Source: Flavobacterium noncentrifugens
GTDB taxonomy: Bacteria; Bacteroidota; Bacteroidia; Flavobacteriales; Flavobacteriaceae
DNA length: 64,000 nt
NCBI RefSeq assembly: GCF_900100375.1
Contig: NZ_FNEZ01000003.1
Span: 220,183-284,182 of the forward strand
Reading direction: 5' to 3'
Below, one piece after another: positions 8,803 to 17,802 of this stretch; positions within the stretch are counted from its first letter, which is position 1; each line of letters begins with the position of its first letter. Position numbers and translations under genes: made by a program. The notes under the pieces are model-generated. The model was not told the DNA's origin and searched no databases. It was given only the letters and a program-made list of their open reading frames with translations.

Positions 8803-9812
8803 AATTGTAGTTTTATTGTGAATAAACCATTTTCCTTGCCGTAGACCAATTCGTGTTTGAGTCCGTACACTTCAAGCCGTCTTTCAAGGTTACCAAGACC
8901 AATTCCAGTTCCGTTTAACCTGGAGCCGACTTCCAGAAAATTATTTTCTATTGAAAAAGACAGGTTTTTTCCGCTAACCTCAAATTCAAAACGGATTTGC
9001 GGTTGAAGCGTTTCCCTTGAAAACTTAACGGCATTTTCTACAAGCGGCAGAAAAAACAAAGGTGGAATCTCGATTCCGTCGGTTTCTCCAATGTATTCCT
9101 GGTGCACTTCGAGCCGTTCGTTACTGAAGGAACAATATGCTAAATATCGTTTTACGAAATCCATTTCATCCTGCAAAGGCACGAGATTTTTTTTGGTGGC
9201 TTCGATCTGGTAGCGCAGCAAATCGGAAAGGTTTAAAATGCGGTCTGGCACGCTCTCAGGTTCAGATAGCGATTCGCCATAAAGGTTGTTCATCGCATTC
9301 AAAAGAAAATGAGGGTTGAGCTGCTGTTTTAAAAATGAAAGTTCCGTTTCGATGTTCATTTGTGCTTTGCGGCTTTCTGAAATATTTCTTAAAATCCACA
9401 AATGCAAAAAGTACAATGCGGTGCCGTTGCTGATCGCGATGACTGTGAGCAATAATGAAACTTTTCCCAATTGGACAGCAAGTAAAGTTTCGCTTCTCAT
9501 GTGCACAAAATCATAATAATACTGGATCCCAATGTAATAAAGCGTCCAGTATAATAAAAAAAACGCAATAAATAAAGTGTATTTTTTCTGAAACAATAAT
9601 TTTCGTACCAAGACCATATTGCTAAAAATCATAGCAATGTACAAAGGAAAAAAGCCTCTTGAAATTTTTACGAAAGTCCATAAAAACTGCCCATTTGTTT
9701 CGTCAATCTCGGGATCGGTATCATAAACGCATCCAAAAATAACCAGCAGGCAAACCACGATAATGATGGAATTCCGTATCCAAAAATTCTGATAAAGCCT
9801 GATGATGTTCAT
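8778..9812 (-). CDS. LytS/YehU-type sensor histidine kinase
   Basis: This 344-residue kinase has about four hydrophobic helices in residues 12-140, a short coiled segment, and the His_kinase domain with H168 in QLNPHFLLNAMNN. The N box is in LVENAVKFS and the G box in GTGIGLGNLERRL. The sensor part is just the helices and short loops, so the signal is probably a membrane or small-molecule cue. It is the partner of the overlapping LytTR regulator. A second kinase/regulator pair of the same class lies 1.5 kb away on the other strand. Confidence 0.92.
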   Translation of the reverse strand: MNIIRLYQNFWIRNSIIIVVCLLVIFGCVYDTDPEIDETNGQFLWTFVKISRGFFPLYIAMIFSNMVLVRKLLFQKKYTLFIAFFLLYWTLYYIGIQYYYDFVHMRSETLLAVQLGKVSLLLTVIAISNGTALYFLHLWILRNISESRKAQMNIETELSFLKQQLNPHFLLNAMNNLYGESLSEPESVPDRILNLSDLLRYQIEATKKNLVPLQDEMDFVKRYLAYCSFSNERLEVHQEYIGETDGIEIPPLFFLPLVENAVKFSRETLQPQIRFEFEVSGKNLSFSIENNFLEVGSRLNGTGIGLGNLERRLEVYGLKHELVYGKENGLFTIKLQLWELHTVA

Positions 9813-9975
9813 GCTGCAAAATTAATCCAATAATTTGCTGTGAAAGCCATTGGATCCAAAAAATTACACGAACGCCATTGGTATAATCGAAATGGTCGCG
9901 GTATAAATTTTAGCTTCAAATGGAAATATACGTGCTATTTTTGCTGCTTCAATTTGACAGACCTAACAATTCTTT

Positions 9976-10944
9976 ATGAAAATATCCTTTTTATTGATGA
10001 TGATTGGCTCGTTTCCAATGCTGGCACAGGTTAAAGACAGCACTTCGGTGGCAGCCGGAAAAGAGATCAATGACAAATTTCCGACAACGCGTACATTCGA
10101 CATCCAATATGACCAATTTGGTTCGTCAGATTTAAAAACCAAAATCATGGGAAATGCTTTTGAAAAAGGGACTGTTGAAAGCCATTCGCGGTTTAAGTTT
10201 GCTGCGAATATTCCGCTTTACCAGTCGGCTGCAAAAAGATTTTTCATCACCAATTCCTTCCGGTACAAACGTGAGGCATTTTCATTCGGAGACATCCAAA
10301 ACGAAACCAGCAGGTACACCAGGCCCGATTTAGACTTTCATTATTTTGCCAATACGGTCACTGCCACTTATTTTTCAAGCCTGTGGAAAAAGCCGGTCAT
10401 GTACAATGCAAGTGCGACTGTTGATGCCGATCAATATCATTTTCAGAGGGTCAAAGGCCTGGCATCGGCGATCATTGTTCTTAAAAAAACACCGGTGACG
10501 ACCATTACTGTCGGTGTGATGCTGATCCTCGATCCTTCGTCTATCGTTCCGTTTGCACCGATTGCAACGTATGAACACCAATTCAGCAATTCGCCCTGGA
10601 AACTTGATTTCATCCTGCCGCAACGCTTGTTGTTAAAAAGGCCGCTGCTCGAAAACGGACGGTTTTCAGTGGGCACGGAACTGGGCTCTGAAAACTTCTA
10701 TCTCGCACTCAATTCTACTGCATTTCAAGGAACTTATGAACTCAACCAACTGGAATTGCGTTCGGGAATTGCTTATGAATATGCGATCAGGAAAAGCCTC
10801 ATCGGCACATTTAAAACCGGAATCGCAAATGTTTTAAGTTCGCGGATTACCGAACGTGGGGAACGCACGAATCGCTATGTAATTGACAACAAACAAGATC
10901 CGCAGTTTTACTTTAATATTGGATTGTCGTATAATCCATTTTAA
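9976..10944 (+). CDS. Outer-membrane beta-barrel protein (DUF6268-like)
   Basis: This 322-residue protein has a signal peptide (about residues 1-16, ending MLAQ), a short periplasmic stretch, and alternating hydrophobic/polar strands. It ends in an aromatic-rich tail (FYFNIGLSYNPF) typical of BAM-recognised barrels. Segments such as FAANIPLYQS and FFITNSFRYKREAF recall the DUF6268 family. It is divergent from the LytS-type kinase 163 nt away and could be a target of that system, though no direct evidence is seen. Confidence 0.6.
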   Translation: MKISFLLMMIGSFPMLAQVKDSTSVAAGKEINDKFPTTRTFDIQYDQFGSSDLKTKIMGNAFEKGTVESHSRFKFAANIPLYQSAAKRFFITNSFRYKREAFSFGDIQNETSRYTRPDLDFHYFANTVTATYFSSLWKKPVMYNASATVDADQYHFQRVKGLASAIIVLKKTPVTTITVGVMLILDPSSIVPFAPIATYEHQFSNSPWKLDFILPQRLLLKRPLLENGRFSVGTELGSENFYLALNSTAFQGTYELNQLELRSGIAYEYAIRKSLIGTFKTGIANVLSSRITERGERTNRYVIDNKQDPQFYFNIGLSYNPF

Positions 10945-10976
10945 ATGAATTTATGAACTTTTCAGAAGTACAGATC

Positions 10977-11201
10977 ATGGAAAATTTAGATCACATACTC
11001 ATTTTAAAAACAGACATCCGGACTGAAGATCAGGTGACATCGTTAAAGCCCTTGCTTTCAGACCATCCGGATGTGATGGACTGGAGTATTGATGTTGACG
11101 ATGTTGATTGCGTGTTGCGCGTGGTTTCGGAAACGCTTTCCTGTGGCCAGATCGTAATGCTGTTGGGGAAATCCGGTTACTTTTGCTGCGAATTGGAATA
11201 A
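10977..11201 (+). CDS. HMA-like small protein without the metal CxxC
   Basis: With the ATG at 10977 the product is 74 residues. An in-frame ATG at 10953 would add eight residues, and the start is not certain. The beta-alpha-beta order (HILILKTDIRT, a helix, VMDWSIDVDDVDCVLRVV, a helix, GYFCCEL) fits a ferredoxin-like heavy-metal-associated domain. The usual MxCxxC loop is replaced by KTDIRTEDQ, so copper binding in the classical way is unlikely. The CC near the C-terminus is notable. It lies just behind the barrel protein. Confidence 0.65.
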   Translation: MENLDHILILKTDIRTEDQVTSLKPLLSDHPDVMDWSIDVDDVDCVLRVVSETLSCGQIVMLLGKSGYFCCELE

Positions 11202-11341
11202 AACATTAGATCTGAATTGGGATTGGAACTTTTAGGAAATCCAAAAAATCGTGTTTAAACGGAACTCAGATTTATTTTTTGCCCGAAAAATAGATTTTTA
11301 ATTCCTTACTTTTGGTTTCGAATTTAATCATCCATTTCTTA

Positions 11342-13318
11342 ATGCTGAAATTACAAAAACTTTTTGCGCTGTTTTTTTTCTTCCTGATGTGCTGCAATTC
11401 CTATTCTCAGGATAAAACGATTGATTCTTTAAAAGTCGTTTTGCAAAATTCAAAAATTCATGACACGACAAAATTACGCGCCATAAATGAAGTAATGGAC
11501 CGCAATTATACGCAAGATGATCAGGCCTACTATACGCTCAACAAAATGAGAGGCGATTTGGCGCAGAAAAACCTTAAAAAAAGCAATAGCCCGGAACTGG
11601 AAAAAAAATACACGCTTTGGCTGGCTTCTTACAATACGACTTTAGCCAATGAATACGCCAATAAACAGGAAATTGAAAAAGCCCTTGCGTGTTCTGATAA
11701 AAGCATCGCCCTGTTCAAATCGGTAAAAGCATATAATGAAATGTATTCTGCAATGATTAGCAAAGCTTCTGTTTATGCAAAATTCAAGCAGGACGAGAAA
11801 GCCATACCACTTATTTATGCAGCATATAAATATTTTGAAAAAGACAAGGCAAATCACATCAACGATTTAGCCGACGCCTCGTCTGCCCTGGGCTACATGC
11901 ATTATGACATGAACCAACATGCCAAGTCCATAACCTATTATAATGACGCCATCCGTTACTATAAAATGGCGTATGCGAAAAACCCGAGCAATGAATTACT
12001 GTATGTGATCAGTGTCAATTATGGCAATATTGCTTTCTCGTATTCCCAGCTCAAAAAATTCGACAAAACAATTGAATATTGCGACAAAGGCATTGAAATA
12101 TCCAGGAAGATCGGAAATCCTACCATGACCGGGATTCTTCTTACGCGAAAAGCGTATGCCCAAATGCAATTTGAAAAATATGACGAAGCTGAAAAATTGT
12201 TCAAGGAAGTTTTATCCCTGAAAGAATTGGAATTGGCGAACAATGATGTAGCGATCGCAAATGCGAATACCGGACTGGCAGATTTGTATGTGAAAAAAAA
12301 GGAATATGCCAAAGCCCTTCCTTATGCCGATAAAGGTTTTTTCCTGAGTAAAAGAGGCGGCAGCGTTCCACTTCAGACCAAAACTGCCAAAACGATATAT
12401 GACATCAGTATGGCGACAAAAAATTTCGAACGCGCGCTCGAAATGTATCAGTTTCAGGAAAAGCTAACCGATTCGAGCCAGATTGAAGCCTCAAAAAATG
12501 AATTGGAACAACAGCAGCTTAAATACAATTTTGAGAAAAAGGAACTGAATTACAAACTTATTTCCGAAAAAGAAAAATCGGCTAAAAACAACTGGCTGAT
12601 CGCACTTTCATCTTTGCTTTTATTGATTCTCCTTGGCGGATTTTTCTATTATCGCAACAACAGGCAAAAGCAGGCGATCGCTGTTCTGGAAAAAAACCAG
12701 ATCAAGCAGAAATTGCTGATCACGCAGATGAATCCGCATTTCATCTTCAATTCCATTGAAAACATCCGAAGCCTGATTTACCAGAACCAAAACAATGATG
12801 CCGTCAATTATTTAGGGAAATTTTCAAAACTCACAAGGCAAATCCTTGAGAATTCCAATGAAAATTACATTTCACTCGAAGAAGAAGTCGAAATGACCGA
12901 AAATTATCTGTCCATCCAACAGCTTTTGTACAACAACAAATTCATTTTTAGCATTGCAATCGAGGAAAACATCGATCCCGAAAGTGTATTCCTGCCGCCA
13001 ATGCTTACACAGCCTTTCATCGAAAACGCGATCAAGCACGGCCTGAGCAACACCACTGAAAATGGAAAGATCGACATCCGGTTTTACCTCAAAGAAGCGA
13101 AATTGTTCTTTGAAGTTTCCGATAACGGAAAAGGATTTGACAATAGTCAAAAGTCGGGCACACACAAATCACTGGCCATGACCATTACAAAAGAGCGTTT
13201 GGTGACCTACACCAAAAACCATGATTTTGTAGTACAAACCGACAATATCATCGGTAAAGATGAAAATATCATGGGCGCAAAAGTGATCTTCGAAATCCCT
13301 TATATTTACGAAAATTAA
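11342..13318 (+). CDS. TPR-containing sensor histidine kinase
   Basis: The ATG at 11342 begins a convincing signal peptide (MLKLQKLFALFFFFLMCCNS), giving 658 residues; the upstream TTG at 11312 does not. About six tetratricopeptide repeats fill residues 60-390 in the periplasm. A coiled segment follows, then one membrane helix (about 418-437), then a His_kinase domain with H466 in QMNPHFIFNS, the N box in PFIENAIKHGL and the G box in DNGKGFD. The phosphorelay partner is the LytTR regulator 5 nt downstream. Confidence 0.9.
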   Translation: MLKLQKLFALFFFFLMCCNSYSQDKTIDSLKVVLQNSKIHDTTKLRAINEVMDRNYTQDDQAYYTLNKMRGDLAQKNLKKSNSPELEKKYTLWLASYNTTLANEYANKQEIEKALACSDKSIALFKSVKAYNEMYSAMISKASVYAKFKQDEKAIPLIYAAYKYFEKDKANHINDLADASSALGYMHYDMNQHAKSITYYNDAIRYYKMAYAKNPSNELLYVISVNYGNIAFSYSQLKKFDKTIEYCDKGIEISRKIGNPTMTGILLTRKAYAQMQFEKYDEAEKLFKEVLSLKELELANNDVAIANANTGLADLYVKKKEYAKALPYADKGFFLSKRGGSVPLQTKTAKTIYDISMATKNFERALEMYQFQEKLTDSSQIEASKNELEQQQLKYNFEKKELNYKLISEKEKSAKNNWLIALSSLLLLILLGGFFYYRNNRQKQAIAVLEKNQIKQKLLITQMNPHFIFNSIENIRSLIYQNQNNDAVNYLGKFSKLTRQILENSNENYISLEEEVEMTENYLSIQQLLYNNKFIFSIAIEENIDPESVFLPPMLTQPFIENAIKHGLSNTTENGKIDIRFYLKEAKLFFEVSDNGKGFDNSQKSGTHKSLAMTITKERLVTYTKNHDFVVQTDNIIGKDENIMGAKVIFEIPYIYEN

Positions 13319-13323
13319 TCAGT

Positions 13324-14073
13324 ATGCTAAAAGCCATTGTCATTGATGATATTGAAGCGATCCGAAAAAACCACATTGCGATCATCAAATCGTGTTGCCC
13401 AAATATTTCGGTTATCGGTCAGGCCGATTCGGTAGAATCAGGTGTAAAACTGATCCGTCAATTGTCGCCAGATCTTGTTTTTTTAGATGTTGAAATGCCC
13501 GACGGCACCGGATTCGATTTGCTCCAGAAACTAAAGCCCATTGCGTTCAAAGTCATTTTCATCACCGGGCATGAGGATTTTGCGATCCGAGCTTTCCGAT
13601 TTTCGGCGATCGATTATCTGCTGAAGCCGCTTGACGCCGATGATTTGGCCGAAGCCGTAAAAAAAGCCGAAGATTCTTTAGGTAAGGAACTATTCGACAT
13701 CAAGCTGCAGAATTTATTTGCAAATCTTGACCGGCCGAAAGACCTCCAGAAACTGGTCCTTAAAACTTCCGACCGGATTTATTCGGTCAATATTCAGGAC
13801 ATCGTTTGTTGTGAATCTGATAAAAACTACACGACTTTCGATTTTATCAATGCCCCAAAACTGGTCGTTTCAACGAATCTTAAGGAATATGAAACCTTAT
13901 TGGTTCCGTATAATTTCTTTCGCACACACAAATCGCACCTGATCAATATGGCCTACTTTGACCATTTTGTCAAAGCCGATGGTGGAAACAAGATCGTGAT
14001 GAAAAACAAGCTTACGGTTCCACTTTCCGTCCGGAAAAAAGAAGAATTCCTCGTGTTGCTGGAAAATCTGTAA
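13324..14073 (+). CDS. LytTR-family response regulator, partner of the TPR kinase
   Basis: This 249-residue regulator has receiver acidic residues D8-D9, phospho-acceptor D55 in LVFLDVEMPDG, and the Lys in YLLKPLD. Its LytTR DNA-binding domain covers about residues 148-245, with CCESDKNYTTF and FFRTHKSHLINM. The 5-nt gap to the TPR histidine kinase argues for one transcript and a cognate pair. Regulated genes are not evident; the downstream RCC1 protein is 217 nt away on the same strand. Confidence 0.92.
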   Translation: MLKAIVIDDIEAIRKNHIAIIKSCCPNISVIGQADSVESGVKLIRQLSPDLVFLDVEMPDGTGFDLLQKLKPIAFKVIFITGHEDFAIRAFRFSAIDYLLKPLDADDLAEAVKKAEDSLGKELFDIKLQNLFANLDRPKDLQKLVLKTSDRIYSVNIQDIVCCESDKNYTTFDFINAPKLVVSTNLKEYETLLVPYNFFRTHKSHLINMAYFDHFVKADGGNKIVMKNKLTVPLSVRKKEEFLVLLENL

Positions 14074-14290
14074 CCTAAAATCGCAAAAACGGTCGTATTT
14101 AAAAATGCTACGTTTATCTGCTGAAAAGCCGCGTACGTACATTTGCGAAAATTCTTATTTTGCTTTGGATTATCATTGTTTCATTAAAAAACAAAAACCA
14201 TTCATCTTAAATTCGGCACGAGCTTAGGATTTGTTTTTATTCGATAAAAAATAATATCTTTCACTCATTAAACGAAGCTATCAAACAATT

Positions 14291-16846
14291 ATGAAAAAAT
14301 TCTATCTTTTATTTTTATCGGTTTTCAACATCGTGGCATTTGCCCAAACGTATGATTATACGTTGTACCATCCAAACAATTCCGGGATCACATCGGCAAA
14401 TATCAACGATATCAAAATCGATTCGGGCGGCGCATTATGGCTTGCTACTTACGGAGCACTCACGACGTTTAACGGCACTGCATTTACGAATTACACCACT
14501 GCCAATTCCCAAATCCAGGCCAGCGACCTGAAAAAAATTACCATCGACAACCTGAACAGAAAATGGATTGCAACCGGAGAAAACGGCGTGATTCTTTTTA
14601 ACGGATCGATTTTTATAAACTACAGAAGCACCAATTCTCCACTTCCCAATAACGTAATTAATGACATTGCCGTTGATAATTTAAACAATGTCTGGATTGC
14701 GACATATAGCGGATTGGTCAAATTTAACGGCACAACCTGGACAACCTACAATACGACGAATTCTGAGATTTATTCAAATACTGTAACCTCTGTTGCAACA
14801 GACAGCAACAACAATGTATATCTGACATTGAATGGAATTTTAATGAAATTCAACGGAACTGCATTTTCGATTATTGGCGACCAGGCTTATAAAATCCATA
14901 AAATCGCAAACAATGATTTGTATGTGACTACGCAGCAGGGCGGCTATTTAAAGTATACAAATGGCGAAGTTTCAGATGGCCAGTTCTACAACAATTCCTG
15001 TATGCTCGACTGCCAGATTGAAGGCATCGATGTAGACCAGAACAATAAAGTATGGCTGGGTTTTTCGCGCGAATGTGCCAATGGTGGTTTGCAGAATTTC
15101 ACCGATTGCCACAACTACATTCCGGCTGTTGCAGGAGCCGCTTTTGACTATGTGAGCTGCCTGAAAGTGCAAAATTCAAGCACGATTTGGGTTGGGACTT
15201 ATGAAAACGGACTTGTAAAAATGAGCCTGCATACTTCAGGAACGACTTGCAACGCGCCAACCAATCTTTCCGTAACGAACCTGAATCCGACGTCTGCCAC
15301 GTTCAACTGGACTGCAGCATCGCCTGCGCCAAACGGTTATGCTTTTGTTTATGCAAACACTAATAATTTTGGAAGCGGCATTACCGGATATACGACATCG
15401 ACATCTGTTACAGTTGACGGCCTGAACCCAAATGGGGATTATTACTGGTGGGTGGCTTCCGATTGCGGAACAAGCCAAAGCGAATGGACAGCAGGAGGAT
15501 TTTTTCCAACACCGCAAGTTCCTGCGCCTGTTGTATGTTATCAGAAAGTAAGCGCCGGAAGCGACCACAGCATTGGGCTAAAAACCGATGGAACGCTTTG
15601 GACATGGGGAAGCAACAGTGCCGGGCAATTGGGCTTCAGCACAACGATTACTCAAAAAAATGTACCAACACAGGTTGGTGCCGCTTCAAACTGGCAAAAC
15701 ATTACCGCATCAGGAAATGGGACTTATGCCATCAAATCTGACGGAACGCTTTGGGCCTGGGGAAATAATAATTTCGGGCAATTGGGCGACGGAACAACGA
15801 TTAACAGAACGACTCCAACACGAATTGGCACTGCGATCAACTATGCAAATGTCGGAATCGGACAAAATCATACCGTTGCTGTTAAAACAGACGGAACAAT
15901 CTGGGCCTGGGGATGGAATTCTTCAGGACAATTGGGCGATGGTACGACTACAGACAAAACATCGCCGACACGCATTGGAACTGCAACCAACTGGAAAAAT
16001 GTCAGCGGTGGAAGTTTGCATACTGTTGCCGTGAAAACCGATGGTACGCTTTGGACCTGGGGATCTAATAGTTCAGGCCAATTGGGTGATGGAACAAATA
16101 CGAACAGAAATATTCCTACGCAAATTGGAACTGCAACCAATTGGGATACTGTTGCTGCCGGTGGCGAACTCACTGTAGCCAGAAAAACCGATGGCTCGCT
16201 TTGGGCATGGGGAAATAACAACAGCGGCCAATTGGGCGACGGAACCACTGTAAATAAAAATGTTCCCACCCGAATTGGAACCGGCACGAACTGGCAAACT
16301 GTAGAGGTTGGGATTTTTCACGTCTTGGCCGTAAAAACAGACGGCACGCTTTGGGCTTGGGGACGAAATGCTTACAGCCAATTGGGTGACGGAACGGAAA
16401 CCAACCGAACAGTACCAACGCAAATCGGCATTGCAGCCAATTGGAAGGGCATTTCCGGTGATGCATTTCATAGCCTTGGTGTAAAAACTGACGGATCTGT
16501 TTCATCCTGGGGTTATAATTTTAGCGGCCAATTGGGTGACGGAACAACCACTGACAGGACAATTCCAACAGCAATTGCCTGTGCTTCTACTTTAGAAGTT
16601 GACAATTTTGCTGTGGCCAATGAAATGAAAGTATATCCGAATCCTGTGAATGATGTTTTAAATGTTTCTTTTGATGCTACAATCAGCAAAATCACCATTT
16701 ACAACATGCTTGGCCAGGAAGTGATTGCAAAATCTGTAAATGCCAAAGAGAGCAAAATCGATGTTTCGGCTTTGCATTCAGGAACTTATTTTGTAAAAGC
16801 GGATGCAGGAAATCTAGTGAAAACCTTGAAAATCATTAAAAGGTAA
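14291..16846 (+). CDS. T9SS protein with an N-terminal propeller, an Fn3 domain and seven RCC1 repeats
   Basis: This 851-residue protein has a signal peptide at 1-18 (ending VAFAQ). Residues 30-310 hold YVTN/two-component-regulator-type propeller strands (repeats of DN-N-VWIAT-GLVKFNGTTW). A fibronectin III domain (about 318-405) follows, beginning NAPTNLSVTNLNPTSATFNW. Seven RCC1/alpha-tubulin-suppressor repeats of about 50 residues (about 416-765) carry the signature KTDGTLW-WG-N-GQLGDGT, enough to close a seven-bladed propeller. The last 75 residues are a T9SS type A sorting domain (VYPNPVNDVLNVSF, ending LKIIKR). It is probably cell-surface or secreted; the ligand is unknown. Confidence 0.9.
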   Translation: MKKFYLLFLSVFNIVAFAQTYDYTLYHPNNSGITSANINDIKIDSGGALWLATYGALTTFNGTAFTNYTTANSQIQASDLKKITIDNLNRKWIATGENGVILFNGSIFINYRSTNSPLPNNVINDIAVDNLNNVWIATYSGLVKFNGTTWTTYNTTNSEIYSNTVTSVATDSNNNVYLTLNGILMKFNGTAFSIIGDQAYKIHKIANNDLYVTTQQGGYLKYTNGEVSDGQFYNNSCMLDCQIEGIDVDQNNKVWLGFSRECANGGLQNFTDCHNYIPAVAGAAFDYVSCLKVQNSSTIWVGTYENGLVKMSLHTSGTTCNAPTNLSVTNLNPTSATFNWTAASPAPNGYAFVYANTNNFGSGITGYTTSTSVTVDGLNPNGDYYWWVASDCGTSQSEWTAGGFFPTPQVPAPVVCYQKVSAGSDHSIGLKTDGTLWTWGSNSAGQLGFSTTITQKNVPTQVGAASNWQNITASGNGTYAIKSDGTLWAWGNNNFGQLGDGTTINRTTPTRIGTAINYANVGIGQNHTVAVKTDGTIWAWGWNSSGQLGDGTTTDKTSPTRIGTATNWKNVSGGSLHTVAVKTDGTLWTWGSNSSGQLGDGTNTNRNIPTQIGTATNWDTVAAGGELTVARKTDGSLWAWGNNNSGQLGDGTTVNKNVPTRIGTGTNWQTVEVGIFHVLAVKTDGTLWAWGRNAYSQLGDGTETNRTVPTQIGIAANWKGISGDAFHSLGVKTDGSVSSWGYNFSGQLGDGTTTDRTIPTAIACASTLEVDNFAVANEMKVYPNPVNDVLNVSFDATISKITIYNMLGQEVIAKSVNAKESKIDVSALHSGTYFVKADAGNLVKTLKIIKR
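15535..16580 (+). repeat. Seven tandem RCC1-type repeats (about 150 bp each)
   Basis: The unit WQ-V-AG-HT-AVKTDGT (then LWAWG-N) is repeated seven times inside the T9SS protein gene. DNA identity between adjacent units is high around the GGCCAATTGGGTGACGGAAC segment. The number seven matches one full propeller ring. Confidence 0.85.
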
Positions 16847-17221
16847 AACAAGCTTCAGACAGAAATTTCCACAAATTACTTCGTGTAATTCGCGACTAAA
16901 AAAATGAGCCAGTCCGTCAACACAGTATTTTAGGAAAAAACTCTAAATAAATCAAATCCCAAATTCTTCGTTGAGTCTGGGATTTTTTTATAGGATTTTG
17001 TTACATGGCAGAAGTAAGCATTCATGCCGGGGAAGGCTTTGAAGAAGGCAGAAAAACCAAAGAAGATTGGGATAAAAAATCGTGGCGCCAAGGAAATTAA
17101 ATGATACACTGTAATATCAGTCAGAATCTTCAAACTACTAGATATCAATGTGTGAAAAATCGTGAATTCGCATTAAAGAAATAAACATTTCGTTAGATTT
17201 ACTTCGACCAATGCCACAAAA
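16847..17221. other. Intergenic region, 375 bp
   Basis: It holds the terminator at 16954-16988 and otherwise AT-rich DNA leading to the GNAT gene. A minus-strand open frame of 72 codons at 16930-17148 has no family resemblance and overlaps the terminator, so it is probably not a gene. Confidence 0.6.
16954..16988 (+). terminator. Rho-independent terminator
   Basis: The arms AAATCCCA (16954-16961) and TGGGATTT (16978-16985) are followed by a T run. It lies about 110 nt after the stop of the RCC1/T9SS gene. Confidence 0.7.
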
Positions 17222-17680
17222 ATGAAAATTGCCAAAGCCTTTCCTTCAGATCACAGAATTCTATCCGATATTACTTTCAAAGGAAAAACATATTGGAATT
17301 ATGATGCAGCTCAAATGCAAAACTGGAAACCCGAACTGACTATTGCTTCAGAATACATCGAAGCCCATGAAACCTATAAACTCATCGTTGAAGAAGAGAT
17401 CGTTGGATATTATTCATTCGTTGAAACGGATAAAAATACCATAAAGCTCGACAATCTTTTTTTGCTTCCGAAATGCATCGGTTTGGGATATGGCAAATTT
17501 TTGATGAACGATTTTCTGAAAAGAGCCACAAAAACATCCGCCACAAAAATCATTTTAGATGCTGATCCGAATGCCGAAAACTTTTACAAAACCTTCGGAT
17601 TTCAGACCTACAATAAATTGGAAACTTCGATAAAAGGCCGTTTTCTGCCACAAATGGAACTCGATATTATGCCATCTTAA
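17222..17680 (+). CDS. GNAT family N-acetyltransferase
   Basis: This 152-residue protein has the acetyl-CoA binding motif of the GNAT superfamily: LDNLFLLPKCIGLGYGKFLMNDFLKRA (about residues 80-106), with a Q/RxxGxG/A variant of CIGLGYG. The following strand (IILDADPNAENFYKTFGFQ) is the usual acceptor-side motif with the conserved Tyr and GF. The substrate amine cannot be predicted. It is a single gene 123 nt upstream of lepB. Confidence 0.88.
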   Translation: MKIAKAFPSDHRILSDITFKGKTYWNYDAAQMQNWKPELTIASEYIEAHETYKLIVEEEIVGYYSFVETDKNTIKLDNLFLLPKCIGLGYGKFLMNDFLKRATKTSATKIILDADPNAENFYKTFGFQTYNKLETSIKGRFLPQMELDIMPS

Positions 17681-17802
17681 TTCCTTTCGAAGCAATACAA
17701 ACTTTTTAACGGCTGATTCTGATCCAAAAAAAAATTAAGTTGCGCTGTAACGAATTGCTGATTGTTCACACCTATTGGACATTATCAATTAAATCCTGGC
17801 GC

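Noticed and set aside
15408..16505. Long antisense frames across the RCC1 repeats
   Set aside because: They result from the repetitive coding sequence and its base composition; they have no start signals or recognisable domains.
16930..17148. Minus-strand 72-codon frame between the RCC1 and GNAT genes
   Set aside because: It overlaps a terminator and has no convincing composition or motif.
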